Positions 53,013 to 61,775 of a stretch of 64,000 nucleotides of DNA are shown piece after piece. Origin of the DNA: Arsenophonus sp052171895 (lineage in GTDB: Bacteria; Pseudomonadota; Gammaproteobacteria; Enterobacterales; Enterobacteriaceae); assembly GCA_052171895.1 (NCBI GenBank), contig JBQMRN010000005.1, positions 117,598 to 181,597 on the forward strand. Direction: 5' to 3'. Every line of letters starts with the position of its first letter. Positions within the stretch are counted from its first letter, which is position 1. The translations under genes and the position numbers were made by a program. Under the pieces are notes generated by a model. The model searched no databases, was not told where the DNA came from, and saw only the letters and a program-made list of their open reading frames with translations.

Positions 53013-54390
53013 GAGTTATTAGCAAATCTAGTGCTGACTGTCAGGCTAAGCTCAGCTCTAATACTTCATAAATTTGTTCTCTATCCTAAAATTTGACGTT
53101 GTTTACCACCAATGGTCGTAAAGCAGGGTCAATTCTCCATTACCTAATTCCAGTTTTTCTGAGTAGACTTTAGCAGCTTAAATACCATTGAAAGGGGTGT
53201 TTTATTGAATCACAGTTCTTCCAGCGTCGGCTGGCTTGGTAGCCCAACTTTTCCAAAAGCTGATTCAATCGGATTCGCAGTTTTTATTGACTCCAAAGTA
53301 CCCTGACGGGAACTAGTAGAATAGAACCAGTTATTCTCAATCTTTCTTCAGCTTTTCATCACTGCAGGATACTTCGCTAAAACCTTGCCAACAAAACATC
53401 AAGGGGGTTATTAGCAACATTGCAGCTCTCTGCTAGCCAGACCTCACCCGAACCCAAGCCTTAACTTTTACTTATATGCCTTTAGGAAGTGAAGCCAGCA
53501 CATTAGCTATTTTGTGTACCCAACAGCCTTGGTGCTGAGTATTCGTGAATATCTTTGCCATTGCATTACTAAAATCAAGGCACTTGTCTTTCGTAGTAAG
53601 CCTTGGAGATACAATTAAACTATGAGTTCGTTAGACTATTGAGAACTTTAGCCAAGTTTGCTTATGACTCTCGATAAGCATTTTCAACCGTAACGAACTC
53701 CTTACGCCCATGTTCAGTGACGACGATAATAAGCCAGCAGGGAAAGGCGATCTCATCTTGTCTGACAGGAATGTATATAGCATCGACCAAAAAATAAACG
53801 TAGCACCTATTGCTTAAATCATGCAGGGCCCCATTGCCTGTGCTATTCAAGCTATTGAAGTTTGAGTCTGATGATGCTTATATAAAAATAATGTGTTATT
53901 ATTACTAATAAAGCGCATCCAGAGCTTCATAAAATCACCACTGGCCACTGAATATATCTCAAGCCTCTCTGGTACAGCCATACTAGCAACTCTTCAACAT
54001 TCAGATAACCTGGTAACAACGAGCTGTTGAAGCATATTCCCTTGCCGCTGCGTTTCTCCCCATTGACATTAAGCAGTTTAATCTCAACATCGCTAATAGA
54101 AGTCTGTATGCTTCGCTGTACAAATAACTATTAGGGAGGACTTGGAGTGGGTATATGGGCATGGCTTCAAGGCTAGCCTGCCAAACTGCGGTAGCTATCA
54201 AACTTCTGTTTAGTACCATTACGGATGAATTCATGTAAGGAGATCACAAATAATATCTGGTTTAGCAGAAAAAATTTGTAGGGTAAACTTTTTATAGAAT
54301 ATCATATCTATATTATTGAGATCATTCATGAAATCATTCGGCAGGATACCTGCATCTCAGATACCAGTACACCAAAGATAAGGATAACTC
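53013..54390 (-). mobile_element. IS256-family insertion sequence, degenerate copy D
   Basis: Similar length and strand to copies A and B. Readable from 54130 down: DVEIKLLNVNG...RSGKGIC then FNSSLLPGYLNVEELLV (54085-53985), FLVDAIYIPVRQDE then FPCWLIIVVTEHGRKEFVTV with ENAYRES (53800-53665), and KVSCSDEKLKK-like and ESNPIES-like traces farther on. Ends: GAGTTATTAGCAAATCT at 53013 and the complement of GAGTTATCCTTATCTTTG ending 54390. Stops throughout. It lies between the arn operon and the ihfA terminator. Confidence 0.8.
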
Positions 54391-54404
54391 TATAATTGAA
54401 TAAT

Positions 54405-54430
54405 AAAAAAGCCGCTAAATGGGCTTTTAG
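54405..54430 (-). terminator. Rho-independent terminator downstream of ihfA
   Basis: On the minus strand AAAAGCCCATTTAGCGGCTT forms a short stem (AAGCC with GGCTT) followed by a T-run, 13 bases past the ihfA stop. It ends the pheST-ihfA transcription unit. The IS256 copy stops just beyond. Confidence 0.7.
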
Positions 54431-54442
54431 AAAAATAATTCA

Positions 54443-54739
54443 TTATTTATAAGGCTTTATCTTTTCAACCAGACCTTTCAACTTTTGCCCTGCTCGAAAA
54501 GTCACTACTCGACGAGCAGTAATTGGAATATCTTTTCCAGTTTTTGGATTTCGACCTGGTCGTTGACTTTTATCACGAAGATCAAAATTACCAAACCCTG
54601 ACAGTTTCACCTGCTCCCCATTTTCTAATGAACGAGAAACTTCTTCAAAGAAAAGTTCAACTAGGTCTTTTGCATCATGTTTGCTTATACCCAGTTTTTC
54701 GAACAGACTTTCTGACATTTCAGCTTTTGTAAGCGACAT
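54443..54739 (-). CDS. ihfA: Integration host factor subunit alpha IhfA
   Basis: IhfA pairs with IhfB to bend DNA sharply at specific sites, acting in nucleoid structure, recombination and transcription. The 98-residue protein (E. coli 99) shows the complete DNABII fold: LTKAEMSESLFEKLGISKHD, VKLSGFGNFDLRDKSQRPGR and NPKTGKDIPITARRVVTFR. The proline of the beta-arm tip (RNPKTG) is present. It begins 4 bases after the pheT stop, and a terminator follows it, consistent with the enteric pheST-ihfA operon. No defects seen. Confidence 0.97.
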   Translation of the reverse strand: MSLTKAEMSESLFEKLGISKHDAKDLVELFFEEVSRSLENGEQVKLSGFGNFDLRDKSQRPGRNPKTGKDIPITARRVVTFRAGQKLKGLVEKIKPYK

Positions 54740-54743
54740 AGGT

Positions 54744-57131
54744 TTAGTTCCTCAAGGATGCTTGAAATCGCCGTTTTAACGCAGCAACACATTTATCAAC
54801 AGTTTCAGCAATCTCTTCTTCTTCCAGAGTACGGTTTATATCCTGTATGATTAAGCTAATAGCAAGGCTCTTATAACCTTCCGCTATATCTTTCCCACAG
54901 TACAGGTCAAATAAATTTATCCCAACTATATGATTTATAGTAATTTTTTTGCATTCAGCTAATATGTCCGATGTTGCTACATCTTCTGGTACTACAACAG
55001 CAATATCGCGTCGGTTAGCTGGGAAATGTGAAAGCATATTTGCTTTAGGAATAACGCGCTCTGCAACAGTCTCCCAGAGTAATTCAAAAACAAATGTCCG
55101 ACCATTTAAATCTAGCTTATTTTCCAGTTCAGGATGAATAATACCTATATATCCAATATAATCATTATTTAGATAAATCCCAGCGCTTTGTCCAGGATGA
55201 AGTGGTGGATCAGATTGAGCCTTATAAATAATATTATCTAATTTTCCGGTTAATGCCAGTATTGCTTCTACATCACCTTTGATATCAAAAAAATCAACAG
55301 CGCGTTTTTCTTGTGACCAGTGGTCTTCATAGCGATTGCCAGTAATGACACCTGCTAACATCAATTCTTGCCTAATACCATGTTCTGCCGTTACATCTGG
55401 CACAAATCGTAAGCCAGTTTCAAACAGTCGAATGCGATTTTGTTGACGATTTTGATTATAAGTTACTGTAGTTAATAAGCCTGGCAATAAAGAAAGCCTC
55501 ATTGCCGACATATTAGCTGAAATAGGCTCAGCTAAAATCATCGCATCGGAATTTGGATGCAGAAGTTTCTGAATTTTAGGATCAACAAAACTGTAGGTAA
55601 TCGCTTCATTATAATCACGATCAATTAATAAGGTTTTTACTCGTTTTAAAGGCAGAACTGATTCATAACGATGGGTCATGACTAGATCTGCATGTAAAGG
55701 TACATCTGGTATATTACTATACCCATAAACACGGGCTACTTCTTCAATTAAATCTTCTTCATTTAGCATATCAAAACGCCAAGATGGAGCAACTATCTGC
55801 CAATTATCTTTATCACAAATTACTTGGCAACCTAAGCGCTGAAGGATCTGAGTAACGTTTATGTCCGAAATACTATGCCCAATCAAACGATCCAGTTTTT
55901 GGCGAGTTAAGGTTATTTTTACCACTTTTGGTAAATTTGTTTGATGACTAATATCAATAATATTTCCAACTTCACCACCACAAACTTCAACTATTAATCT
56001 GGTCGCGCGTTCCATGGCTTTATACTGTAGCTGAGGATCAACACCACGCTCAAAACGGTGTGAAGCCTCAGTATAAAGACCATAATTACGTGCCCGGCCA
56101 GCAATCGCTAATGGATCGAAAAAAGCACTCTCTAACAAGATATTAGTGGTATTTTCATTAATACTGGAATACTTACCACCAAAAATACCGGCAATTCCTA
56201 AAGCATTTTTCTCATCAGCAATGACTAAAGTATCTTGCTGCAAAGTTACCTTGCTGTCATCAAGCAAAACTAATGTTTCATCCTGTTTTGCCATTCGAAC
56301 AATTATTGCTCCATTTAAGCGATCAAGATCATATGCATGTAACGGTTGCCCTAACTCTAATAACACAAAATTAGTAATATCAACCACAGGATCAATAGCA
56401 CGAATCCCTCCTCGACATAATTTTTCTCTCATCCAACTAGGGGTTTGCACTGTAACATCGATGCCTTTTATTACTCGTCCTAAAAAACGAGGACATGCCA
56501 TTGGCACTTCTACCCGAATAGGAAAAACGGTAGGATCAGTGCTTTTAACTGGTTGAATCTTTACTGCATTTAATTCTAGGCTATTGATAGCCGAAATATC
56601 ACGAGCGATACCTAAAATACTTAAACAATCAACACGATTTGGAGTCAAACTTACTTTGAAAATATGGTCATCAAGTTGCAAGTAGTTACGAATATCAATA
56701 CCAATAGGGGCATTGTCTTGTAGCTCAATAATCCCAGTATGGTCATTAGAAATAGCAAGTTCAGAATAAGAACAAAGCATACCTTCAGAAACCTCATCGT
56801 GGAATTTTGTCGCTTTTATTTTAAAATTATCAGCTAAAATCGCGCCAACTGTTGCCACAGCAACTTTTAATCCTTGACGACAATTTGCTGCGCTACAGGT
56901 AATATTGAGTAATTGTTCAGTGCCAATATTAACCTTTGTTATCCGCAATTTATCTACATTAGGATGTTGAACACATTCAACGATTTCACCGATTACCACA
57001 CCTTGAAATTGACCAGCAACAGGTTTAACATCATCAATCTCCAAACCAGCCATTGTCATTTGCTCTGATAAGGCTTCACTGCTTATTGCTGGATTTACCC
57101 ATTCACGTAACCAAAATTCACTCAATTTCAT
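54744..57131 (-). CDS. pheT: Phenylalanyl-tRNA synthetase beta subunit PheT
   Basis: PheT joins PheS in an alpha2-beta2 enzyme that charges tRNA-Phe; the beta subunit has editing and tRNA-binding functions. The 795-residue protein matches E. coli length. The N-terminal EMAP-like OB fold (VVIGEIVECVQHPNVDKLRI, about 46-65), the B3/B4 editing region (near 215-375, with ALGIAGIFGG), the B5 domain (near 400-480) and the C-terminal ferredoxin-type anticodon-binding domain (HFPANRRDIAVVVPE, near 705) are visible. It follows pheS by 15 bases. Intact. Confidence 0.97.
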   Translation of the reverse strand: MKLSEFWLREWVNPAISSEALSEQMTMAGLEIDDVKPVAGQFQGVVIGEIVECVQHPNVDKLRITKVNIGTEQLLNITCSAANCRQGLKVAVATVGAILADNFKIKATKFHDEVSEGMLCSYSELAISNDHTGIIELQDNAPIGIDIRNYLQLDDHIFKVSLTPNRVDCLSILGIARDISAINSLELNAVKIQPVKSTDPTVFPIRVEVPMACPRFLGRVIKGIDVTVQTPSWMREKLCRGGIRAIDPVVDITNFVLLELGQPLHAYDLDRLNGAIIVRMAKQDETLVLLDDSKVTLQQDTLVIADEKNALGIAGIFGGKYSSINENTTNILLESAFFDPLAIAGRARNYGLYTEASHRFERGVDPQLQYKAMERATRLIVEVCGGEVGNIIDISHQTNLPKVVKITLTRQKLDRLIGHSISDINVTQILQRLGCQVICDKDNWQIVAPSWRFDMLNEEDLIEEVARVYGYSNIPDVPLHADLVMTHRYESVLPLKRVKTLLIDRDYNEAITYSFVDPKIQKLLHPNSDAMILAEPISANMSAMRLSLLPGLLTTVTYNQNRQQNRIRLFETGLRFVPDVTAEHGIRQELMLAGVITGNRYEDHWSQEKRAVDFFDIKGDVEAILALTGKLDNIIYKAQSDPPLHPGQSAGIYLNNDYIGYIGIIHPELENKLDLNGRTFVFELLWETVAERVIPKANMLSHFPANRRDIAVVVPEDVATSDILAECKKITINHIVGINLFDLYCGKDIAEGYKSLAISLIIQDINRTLEEEEIAETVDKCVAALKRRFQASLRN

Positions 57132-57146
57132 TGTGATAATTCTGCC

Positions 57147-58130
57147 TTATTTAAATTGTTTAAGAAAACGAAGATCATTTTCAAAAAAAATACGTAAATC
57201 TGTTACGCCATAGCGTAACATTGTTAAACGCTCCATTCCCATTCCAAAGGCAAAACCAGAATATACGTCAGGATCAATGCCAACATTACGTAATACATTT
57301 ATATGTACCATGCCACAACCTAACACTTCTAACCATTTACCATTTTTATCCATCACATCAACTTCAGCTGAAGGTTTAGTAAATGGAAAATATGATGGAC
57401 GAAAACGAACGAATGTTTTTTCTTCAAAAAAATAATTTAAAAAGTCATGTAGTATATATTTTAAATTAGTAAAACTAATATTTTTATCAACCATCAAACC
57501 TTCTGTCTGATGGAACATTGGAGTATGAGTTTGATCATAATCATTTCGGTATACCCGACCAGGGGAAACGATACGAATCGGTGGTCGTTTACCTTTCATT
57601 GTACGAATTTGCACACCAGAAGTTTGAGTGCGCAATAGACGCGTAGTATCAAACCAAAAAGTATCATGTGAAGCACGTGTTGGATGGTTAGCAGGAATAT
57701 TTAAAGCATCAAAATTATGATAATCATCCTCTATTTCAGGTCCAGAAACAACAGAAAAACCAAGTTCAGCAAAGAATTCTTCAATCCGATCAATGGTACG
57801 AGTTATTGGATGAAGACTACCATGTTCGGTTTGGCGACCTGGTAATGAAATATCTATTTTTTCCGTCGCTAATCGAATATTTAATAGCGCATTTTCTAAC
57901 TGTTCTTTTCGTATATTCAATGAATTCTGAACTTCTTGTTTCGCTTGATTAATAACTGCTCCTACTGCAGGTCGCTCTTTTGTAGGTAAATCACGCAACA
58001 TTGACATCTGTAGTGTTAAATGGCTTTTTTTACCTAAAAACTCAACACGCACTAAATTCAACTCAGCAACATCTTGAGCTTTTTCTATGGCTGTTTTTGC
58101 CTCCGCAATCAATTCGACGATATGTGGCAT
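57147..58130 (-). CDS. pheS: Phenylalanyl-tRNA synthetase alpha subunit PheS
   Basis: PheS, the catalytic subunit, has 327 residues, the same as E. coli. A helical N-terminal coiled coil (about 1-90) precedes the class II catalytic core. HPITRTIDRIEEFFAELGFS, FDALNIPANHPTRASHDTFW, the motif 2 region RIVSPGRVYRNDYDQTHTPM and the motif 3 end FAFGMGMERLTMLRYGV are intact. A leader peptide and attenuator stand upstream, as in E. coli, so expression is likely controlled by tRNA-Phe charging. Confidence 0.97.
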   Translation of the reverse strand: MPHIVELIAEAKTAIEKAQDVAELNLVRVEFLGKKSHLTLQMSMLRDLPTKERPAVGAVINQAKQEVQNSLNIRKEQLENALLNIRLATEKIDISLPGRQTEHGSLHPITRTIDRIEEFFAELGFSVVSGPEIEDDYHNFDALNIPANHPTRASHDTFWFDTTRLLRTQTSGVQIRTMKGKRPPIRIVSPGRVYRNDYDQTHTPMFHQTEGLMVDKNISFTNLKYILHDFLNYFFEEKTFVRFRPSYFPFTKPSAEVDVMDKNGKWLEVLGCGMVHINVLRNVGIDPDVYSGFAFGMGMERLTMLRYGVTDLRIFFENDLRFLKQFK

Positions 58131-58200
58131 TGTTTCCTCTTTTTTACAACCATTTGCCCTAATTATTGTTGAAAATAAAAATTTTTAGCAATTAAAAATA

Positions 58201-58244
58201 AAAAACTGCGATAAGCCTCCATATGGAGGCTTATCGCAGTTTTT
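58201..58244 (-). terminator. phe attenuator terminator hairpin
   Basis: A perfect 20-bp inverted repeat (58201-58220 and 58225-58244) with an ATAT loop. Arms begin AAAAACTGCGATAAGCCTCC, and the minus strand ends in a T-rich run after the hairpin. It lies between the pheM leader and pheS, so it is the attenuator of the pheST operon; symmetry means it could also terminate plus-strand transcripts. Confidence 0.92.
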
Positions 58245-58279
58245 TATTTTTTTCTTAAATGCGAAAATCCCCATAAATT

Positions 58280-58339
58280 TTAGCTGCTAAAATAAAAAAA
58301 ATAAATGAAAATAATTTTCATTTTTAATCGGCTATTCAT
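58280..58339 (-). CDS. pheM: pheST operon leader peptide PheM
   Basis: Ribosome stalling on this leader at Phe codons controls the attenuator in front of pheS. ATG 58339, preceded by AAGAG, gives the 19-residue MNSRLKMKIIFIYFFYFSS; an internal ATG at 58321 would give 13 residues. Four Phe codons fall in IFIYFFYF, like E. coli PheM ([14 protein letters not shown]). It lies after the rplT terminator and about 35 bases before the hairpin, the position expected for transcription attenuation. It is too short for normal gene calling. Confidence 0.88.
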   Translation of the reverse strand: MNSRLKMKIIFIYFFYFSS

Positions 58340-58383
58340 AATATAACTCTTATTTATAAGACAATAAATAATCGATAGATTAT

Positions 58384-58407
58384 AAAAAAGAGGGAGCTGA
58401 GCTCCCC
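58384..58407 (-). terminator. Terminator downstream of rplT
   Basis: GGGAGC-TGA-GCTCCC forms a 6-bp GC-rich stem (58392-58406), and the minus strand continues with TCTTTTTT. It should end part of the thrS-infC-rpmI-rplT transcript, with a new pheM-pheST start, or partial readthrough, behind it. Confidence 0.8.
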
Positions 58408-58424
58408 TTAATTATTTAACTGAT

Positions 58425-58781
58425 TTAAGCTAACGCGCTCTTTGCTTTTTTAACTAATGCTGCAAATGCAACTTTATCAAAAACAGCAATATTAGATAAG
58501 ATTTTACGGTCAATTTCAATTGAAGCTTTCTTCAAACCATTAATAAAACGACTATAAGATAAACCATTTTGACGAGCAACAGCATTAATACGTGCGTTCC
58601 ATAATTGACGGAACTGACGCTTACGCTGACGACGGTCACGGTAAGCATATTGACCGGCTTTAATTACCGCCTGGAAAGCAACACGATAAACTCGCGAACG
58701 AGCACCATAGTAGCCTTTTGCTTGCTTTAATATTTTTTTATGACGTGCTCGGGCTATTACACCACGTTTTACGCGAGCCAT
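58425..58781 (-). CDS. rplT: 50S ribosomal protein L20
   Basis: L20 is a 23S rRNA-binding protein essential for early large-subunit assembly, and in enteric bacteria it represses rpmI-rplT translation. The 118-residue protein has the normal length and the basic N-terminal helix (MARVKRGVIARARHKKILKQ), then YYGARSRVYRVA and RKRQFRQLWNARINAVAR. Start at 58781 with AGGAGG nearby (ACCTCCTACT on the plus strand). Intact. Confidence 0.98.
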   Translation of the reverse strand: MARVKRGVIARARHKKILKQAKGYYGARSRVYRVAFQAVIKAGQYAYRDRRQRKRQFRQLWNARINAVARQNGLSYSRFINGLKKASIEIDRKILSNIAVFDKVAFAALVKKAKSALA

Positions 58782-58839
58782 AACATACCTCCTACTACTT
58801 CGAATTAAATTCGATAATCTTAAACTAAGAAATTGAAAG

Positions 58840-59037
58840 TTATGCGTATGGTAAACAAGCCACTACCAGACCTAGGTCACCTTTAGAAACCATGGTTTTT
58901 TGTCGTAAATGACGCTTACGTTTAGTTGATTTTTTAGTTAGAATATGCCGAAGGTTAGCATGTTTACGCTTAAACCCACCACTAGCAGTTTTTTTAAAAC
59001 GCTTTGCTGCACCACATACTGTTTTAATCTTTGGCAT
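58840..59037 (-). CDS. rpmI: 50S ribosomal protein L35
   Basis: L35 is a small basic protein of the large ribosomal subunit. The true start is ATG 59037 (MPKIKTVCGAAKRFKKTASG), giving 65 residues as in E. coli; the frame remains open for 23 codons upstream but these are not conserved. HANLRHILTKKSTKRKRHLR is typical. It is placed between infC and rplT in the conserved translation cluster. Confidence 0.97.
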   Translation of the reverse strand: MPKIKTVCGAAKRFKKTASGGFKRKHANLRHILTKKSTKRKRHLRQKTMVSKGDLGLVVACLPYA

Positions 59038-59125
59038 TTTAAATATCCACTTCGCATTATTAATCATAATTAGCCAGGCGAATACTTTTCCATCTAAATA
59101 GAACATTAATTATTTGGTTGCCTAA

Positions 59126-59671
59126 CTATTTCTTTTTCGGTGCAAGCACCATGATCATCTGACGGCCTTCGATCTTACTTGGAAAAGATTCCAGGACTGA
59201 TATCTCATATAAATCATTTTTGATACGATTAAGCATATCAATACCGATTTGTTGATGTGCCATTTCACGACCACGAAATCGTAACGTAATTTTAGCTTTA
59301 TCACCATTATCTAAAAAACGAATCAGATTGCGTAGTTTAACCTGATAATCACTTTTATCTGTAGTAGGTCTGAATTTAATTTCCTTTACTTGAACAACTT
59401 TTTGTTTCTTTTTTTGCTCTTTGAACGATTTACTCTTCTCATAGAGGAACTTCCCGTAATCCATAATACGGCAAACTGGCGGCTCGGCATTTGGACTAAT
59501 TTCGACTAAATCAACACCAACTTCCTCAGCTTTTTCAAGAGCTTCTTTTAGACTGATAATACCAATTTGCTCGCCGTTTAACCCAGTTAAACGAACTTCA
59601 GAAACACAAATCTCTGTATTAATACGATTCGGAGGGCGCGCCGCCGTTTGAATTCTTTTTCCGCCTTTAAT
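59126..59671 (-). CDS. infC: Translation initiation factor IF-3, AUU start
   Basis: IF-3 binds the 30S subunit, prevents early 50S joining and checks the start codon. From an ATT at 59671 the frame reads IKGGKRIQTAARPPNRINTE and continues through MDYGKFLYEKSK to the stop, 181 residues (E. coli 180). GGAGG lies shortly before it. The first ATG in this frame, at 59464, is the internal MDYGKF and would remove the N-terminal domain. AUU initiation is the known basis of infC autoregulation in E. coli and is conserved here. The start lies 3 bases beyond the thrS stop. Confidence 0.95.
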   Translation of the reverse strand: MKGGKRIQTAARPPNRINTEICVSEVRLTGLNGEQIGIISLKEALEKAEEVGVDLVEISPNAEPPVCRIMDYGKFLYEKSKSFKEQKKKQKVVQVKEIKFRPTTDKSDYQVKLRNLIRFLDNGDKAKITLRFRGREMAHQQIGIDMLNRIKNDLYEISVLESFPSKIEGRQMIMVLAPKKK

Positions 59672-59674
59672 ACC

Positions 59675-61597
59675 TTATTCCTCCAGTTGATAAATACGAC
59701 GAGTGTGAATTTCATCAAGTACTCTTTCTGCAAATTCTGTGACGTCAAATGTTCCTAAATCTTTACCATTACAGGTTCGAACAGATACTTGATTCAAAGC
59801 AATTTCTTTATCACCACAAACTAACATATAAGGAACACAACGCAAAGTATGCTTACGAATTTTAAAGCCTATTTTCTCGTTTCTCAAGTCTGCTTTTGCA
59901 CGAATACCATAATTACTCAATTTTTCTACTACTTTTTGTACAAAATTAGCCTGTGCATCCGTGATATTTATTATAATAATTTGTAATGGCGCCAACCAGG
60001 TTGGGAAAAAACCTGCATACTGTTCTATTAAAATACCAATAAAACGTTCAAGTGATCCTAAAACAGCACGATGTATCATTACTGGTATTTGACGTTCATT
60101 ATTTTCATCTACATAGGAAGCACCTAAACGACTCGGTAATGAGAAATCAAGCTGTACAGTACCACATTGCCAAGCCCGATCCAAACAATCATACAGGGTA
60201 AATTCAATTTTAGGCCCATAAAATGCACCTTCACCGGATTGATAATCAAATTCAATATCCCCTAGTGCATTAGCAAGGTCGGTTTCTGCGCGATCCCATT
60301 GAGCATCAGTACCTATTCGTTTTTCTGGTCTGGTTGATAATTTAACTGCAATTTTTTCAAAGCCAAAGGTTGCATAAACATCAAAAATCATTTTGATACA
60401 ACTTTGCACTTCAGCTAAAATCTGATCTTCAGTACAAAAAATATGTGCATCATCTTGGGTAAAGCCACGTTCCCGCATCAAACCATGTAAAGCACCAGAT
60501 GGCTCATTACGATGACAACTACCAAACTCTGCCATGCGCAATGGTAAATCACGATAAGATTTCAACCCTTGATTAAATATCTGTACATGCCCTGGACAAT
60601 TCATTGGTTTTATACAATATTCTCGGTTTTCCGATGATGTGGTAAACATGTTTTCTTTATAATTTTCCCAGTGGCCTGTTTTTTCCCAAAGAATGCGATC
60701 CATCATTAATGGACCTTTTACTTCTTGGTATTGATATTCATTTAATTTAGTACGAATAAAAGTTTCTAATTCACGAAATATTACGTAACCATCATTATGC
60801 CAAAACGCCATACCTGGTGCTTCTTCCTGAATATGATAAAGATCAAGTTGTTTACCTATCTTACGATGATCTCGCTTAGCGGCTTCTTCTAAACGTAATA
60901 AATAAGCAACTAACTCTTTTTTATTAGCCCAAGCTGTTCCATAGATTCTTTGTAACATTTTATTATCGCTATTATCGCGCCAATATGCACCAGCCACTTT
61001 TTGTAATTTAAAGTAATGGCAAAAACGCATATTAGGGACATGCGGCCCACGACACATATCAATATATTCTTCATGATAATAAAGTGCAGAATGATCATCT
61101 TTATTAATGTTCTCATCTAAAATTTTAACTTTATAATCCTCACCTCGAGCAAGAAACATATCCCTTGCTTCTTGCCAAGTAACTTGCTTTTTGATAACGT
61201 CATAGTTTTTTTCAGCGAGTTCGTGCATTCGTTGCTCAAGTTTTTCCAAATCATCCTGTGTTAAAGCATGATCTAGATCAACGTCATAATAAAAACCATT
61301 TTTAATGATAGGGGCAATTGCCATTTTAGTCGTTGGCCATAATTGTTTAATCGCATGCCCAAGTAAATGTGCGCATGAGTGACGAATAATCCCTAAACCA
61401 TCAAGAGTTTTACTAGTAATAATGGCTAATTGAGCATTATTATTAATTAGATCACTCGCATCAACAAGTTCAGCATTAACGCGACCGGCTATACAGTCTT
61501 TTGCAAGACCTGAACCAATATCATTTGCAATATCCATTACTGAAACAGCATGCTCATATTGACGTTGACTGCCGTTAGGAAGAGTAATAACTAACAT
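59675..61597 (-). CDS. thrS: Threonyl-tRNA synthetase ThrS
   Basis: ThrS charges tRNA-Thr and edits mischarged serine. The protein has 640 residues (E. coli 642): N-terminal TGS domain (about 1-60), the editing domain with HSCAHLLGHAIKQLWP (near 73) and C..HVPNMRFCHYFKLQ (near 182-200), the class II core with MNCPGHVQIF, RMAEFGSCHRNEPSGALHGL and MRERGFTQDDAHIFC, and the C-terminal anticodon-binding domain (PLQIIIINITDAQANFVQKV). Zinc ligands Cys (in NCPG) and His (in DDAHIF) are intact. It leads the thrS-infC-rpmI-rplT cluster. The upstream region is now replaced by an IS481 relic within about 180 bases. Confidence 0.97.
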   Translation of the reverse strand: MLVITLPNGSQRQYEHAVSVMDIANDIGSGLAKDCIAGRVNAELVDASDLINNNAQLAIITSKTLDGLGIIRHSCAHLLGHAIKQLWPTTKMAIAPIIKNGFYYDVDLDHALTQDDLEKLEQRMHELAEKNYDVIKKQVTWQEARDMFLARGEDYKVKILDENINKDDHSALYYHEEYIDMCRGPHVPNMRFCHYFKLQKVAGAYWRDNSDNKMLQRIYGTAWANKKELVAYLLRLEEAAKRDHRKIGKQLDLYHIQEEAPGMAFWHNDGYVIFRELETFIRTKLNEYQYQEVKGPLMMDRILWEKTGHWENYKENMFTTSSENREYCIKPMNCPGHVQIFNQGLKSYRDLPLRMAEFGSCHRNEPSGALHGLMRERGFTQDDAHIFCTEDQILAEVQSCIKMIFDVYATFGFEKIAVKLSTRPEKRIGTDAQWDRAETDLANALGDIEFDYQSGEGAFYGPKIEFTLYDCLDRAWQCGTVQLDFSLPSRLGASYVDENNERQIPVMIHRAVLGSLERFIGILIEQYAGFFPTWLAPLQIIIINITDAQANFVQKVVEKLSNYGIRAKADLRNEKIGFKIRKHTLRCVPYMLVCGDKEIALNQVSVRTCNGKDLGTFDVTEFAERVLDEIHTRRIYQLEE

Positions 61598-61775
61598 TTA
61601 AAATCCTTAATTTACAGTGGATACTCATACGCAAGATCACATGTATAAAAACATACTTTATTAAAAGTGAGTTAAGATAATTTCCTACATCAGCTTGTAA
61701 GTGATGTACGTAATGAAACATCTAAAATAAAGAAAAGGAATACGTACTTACGTTAACACTTAGCTATCTTCATCT
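61598..61775 (-). promoter_or_regulatory. thrS leader and promoter region, truncated by IS481
   Basis: About 180 bases precede thrS before IS481 sequence starts. E. coli thrS has a leader folding into tRNA-like arms that bind ThrRS. I could not fold a clear equivalent by eye, and the region is AT-rich. A promoter must lie here or in the IS end. Confidence 0.3.

Noticed and set aside
59038..59106. N-terminal extension of rpmI by 23 codons
   Set aside because: L35 proteins begin with MPKIKT; the extra codons are not conserved.
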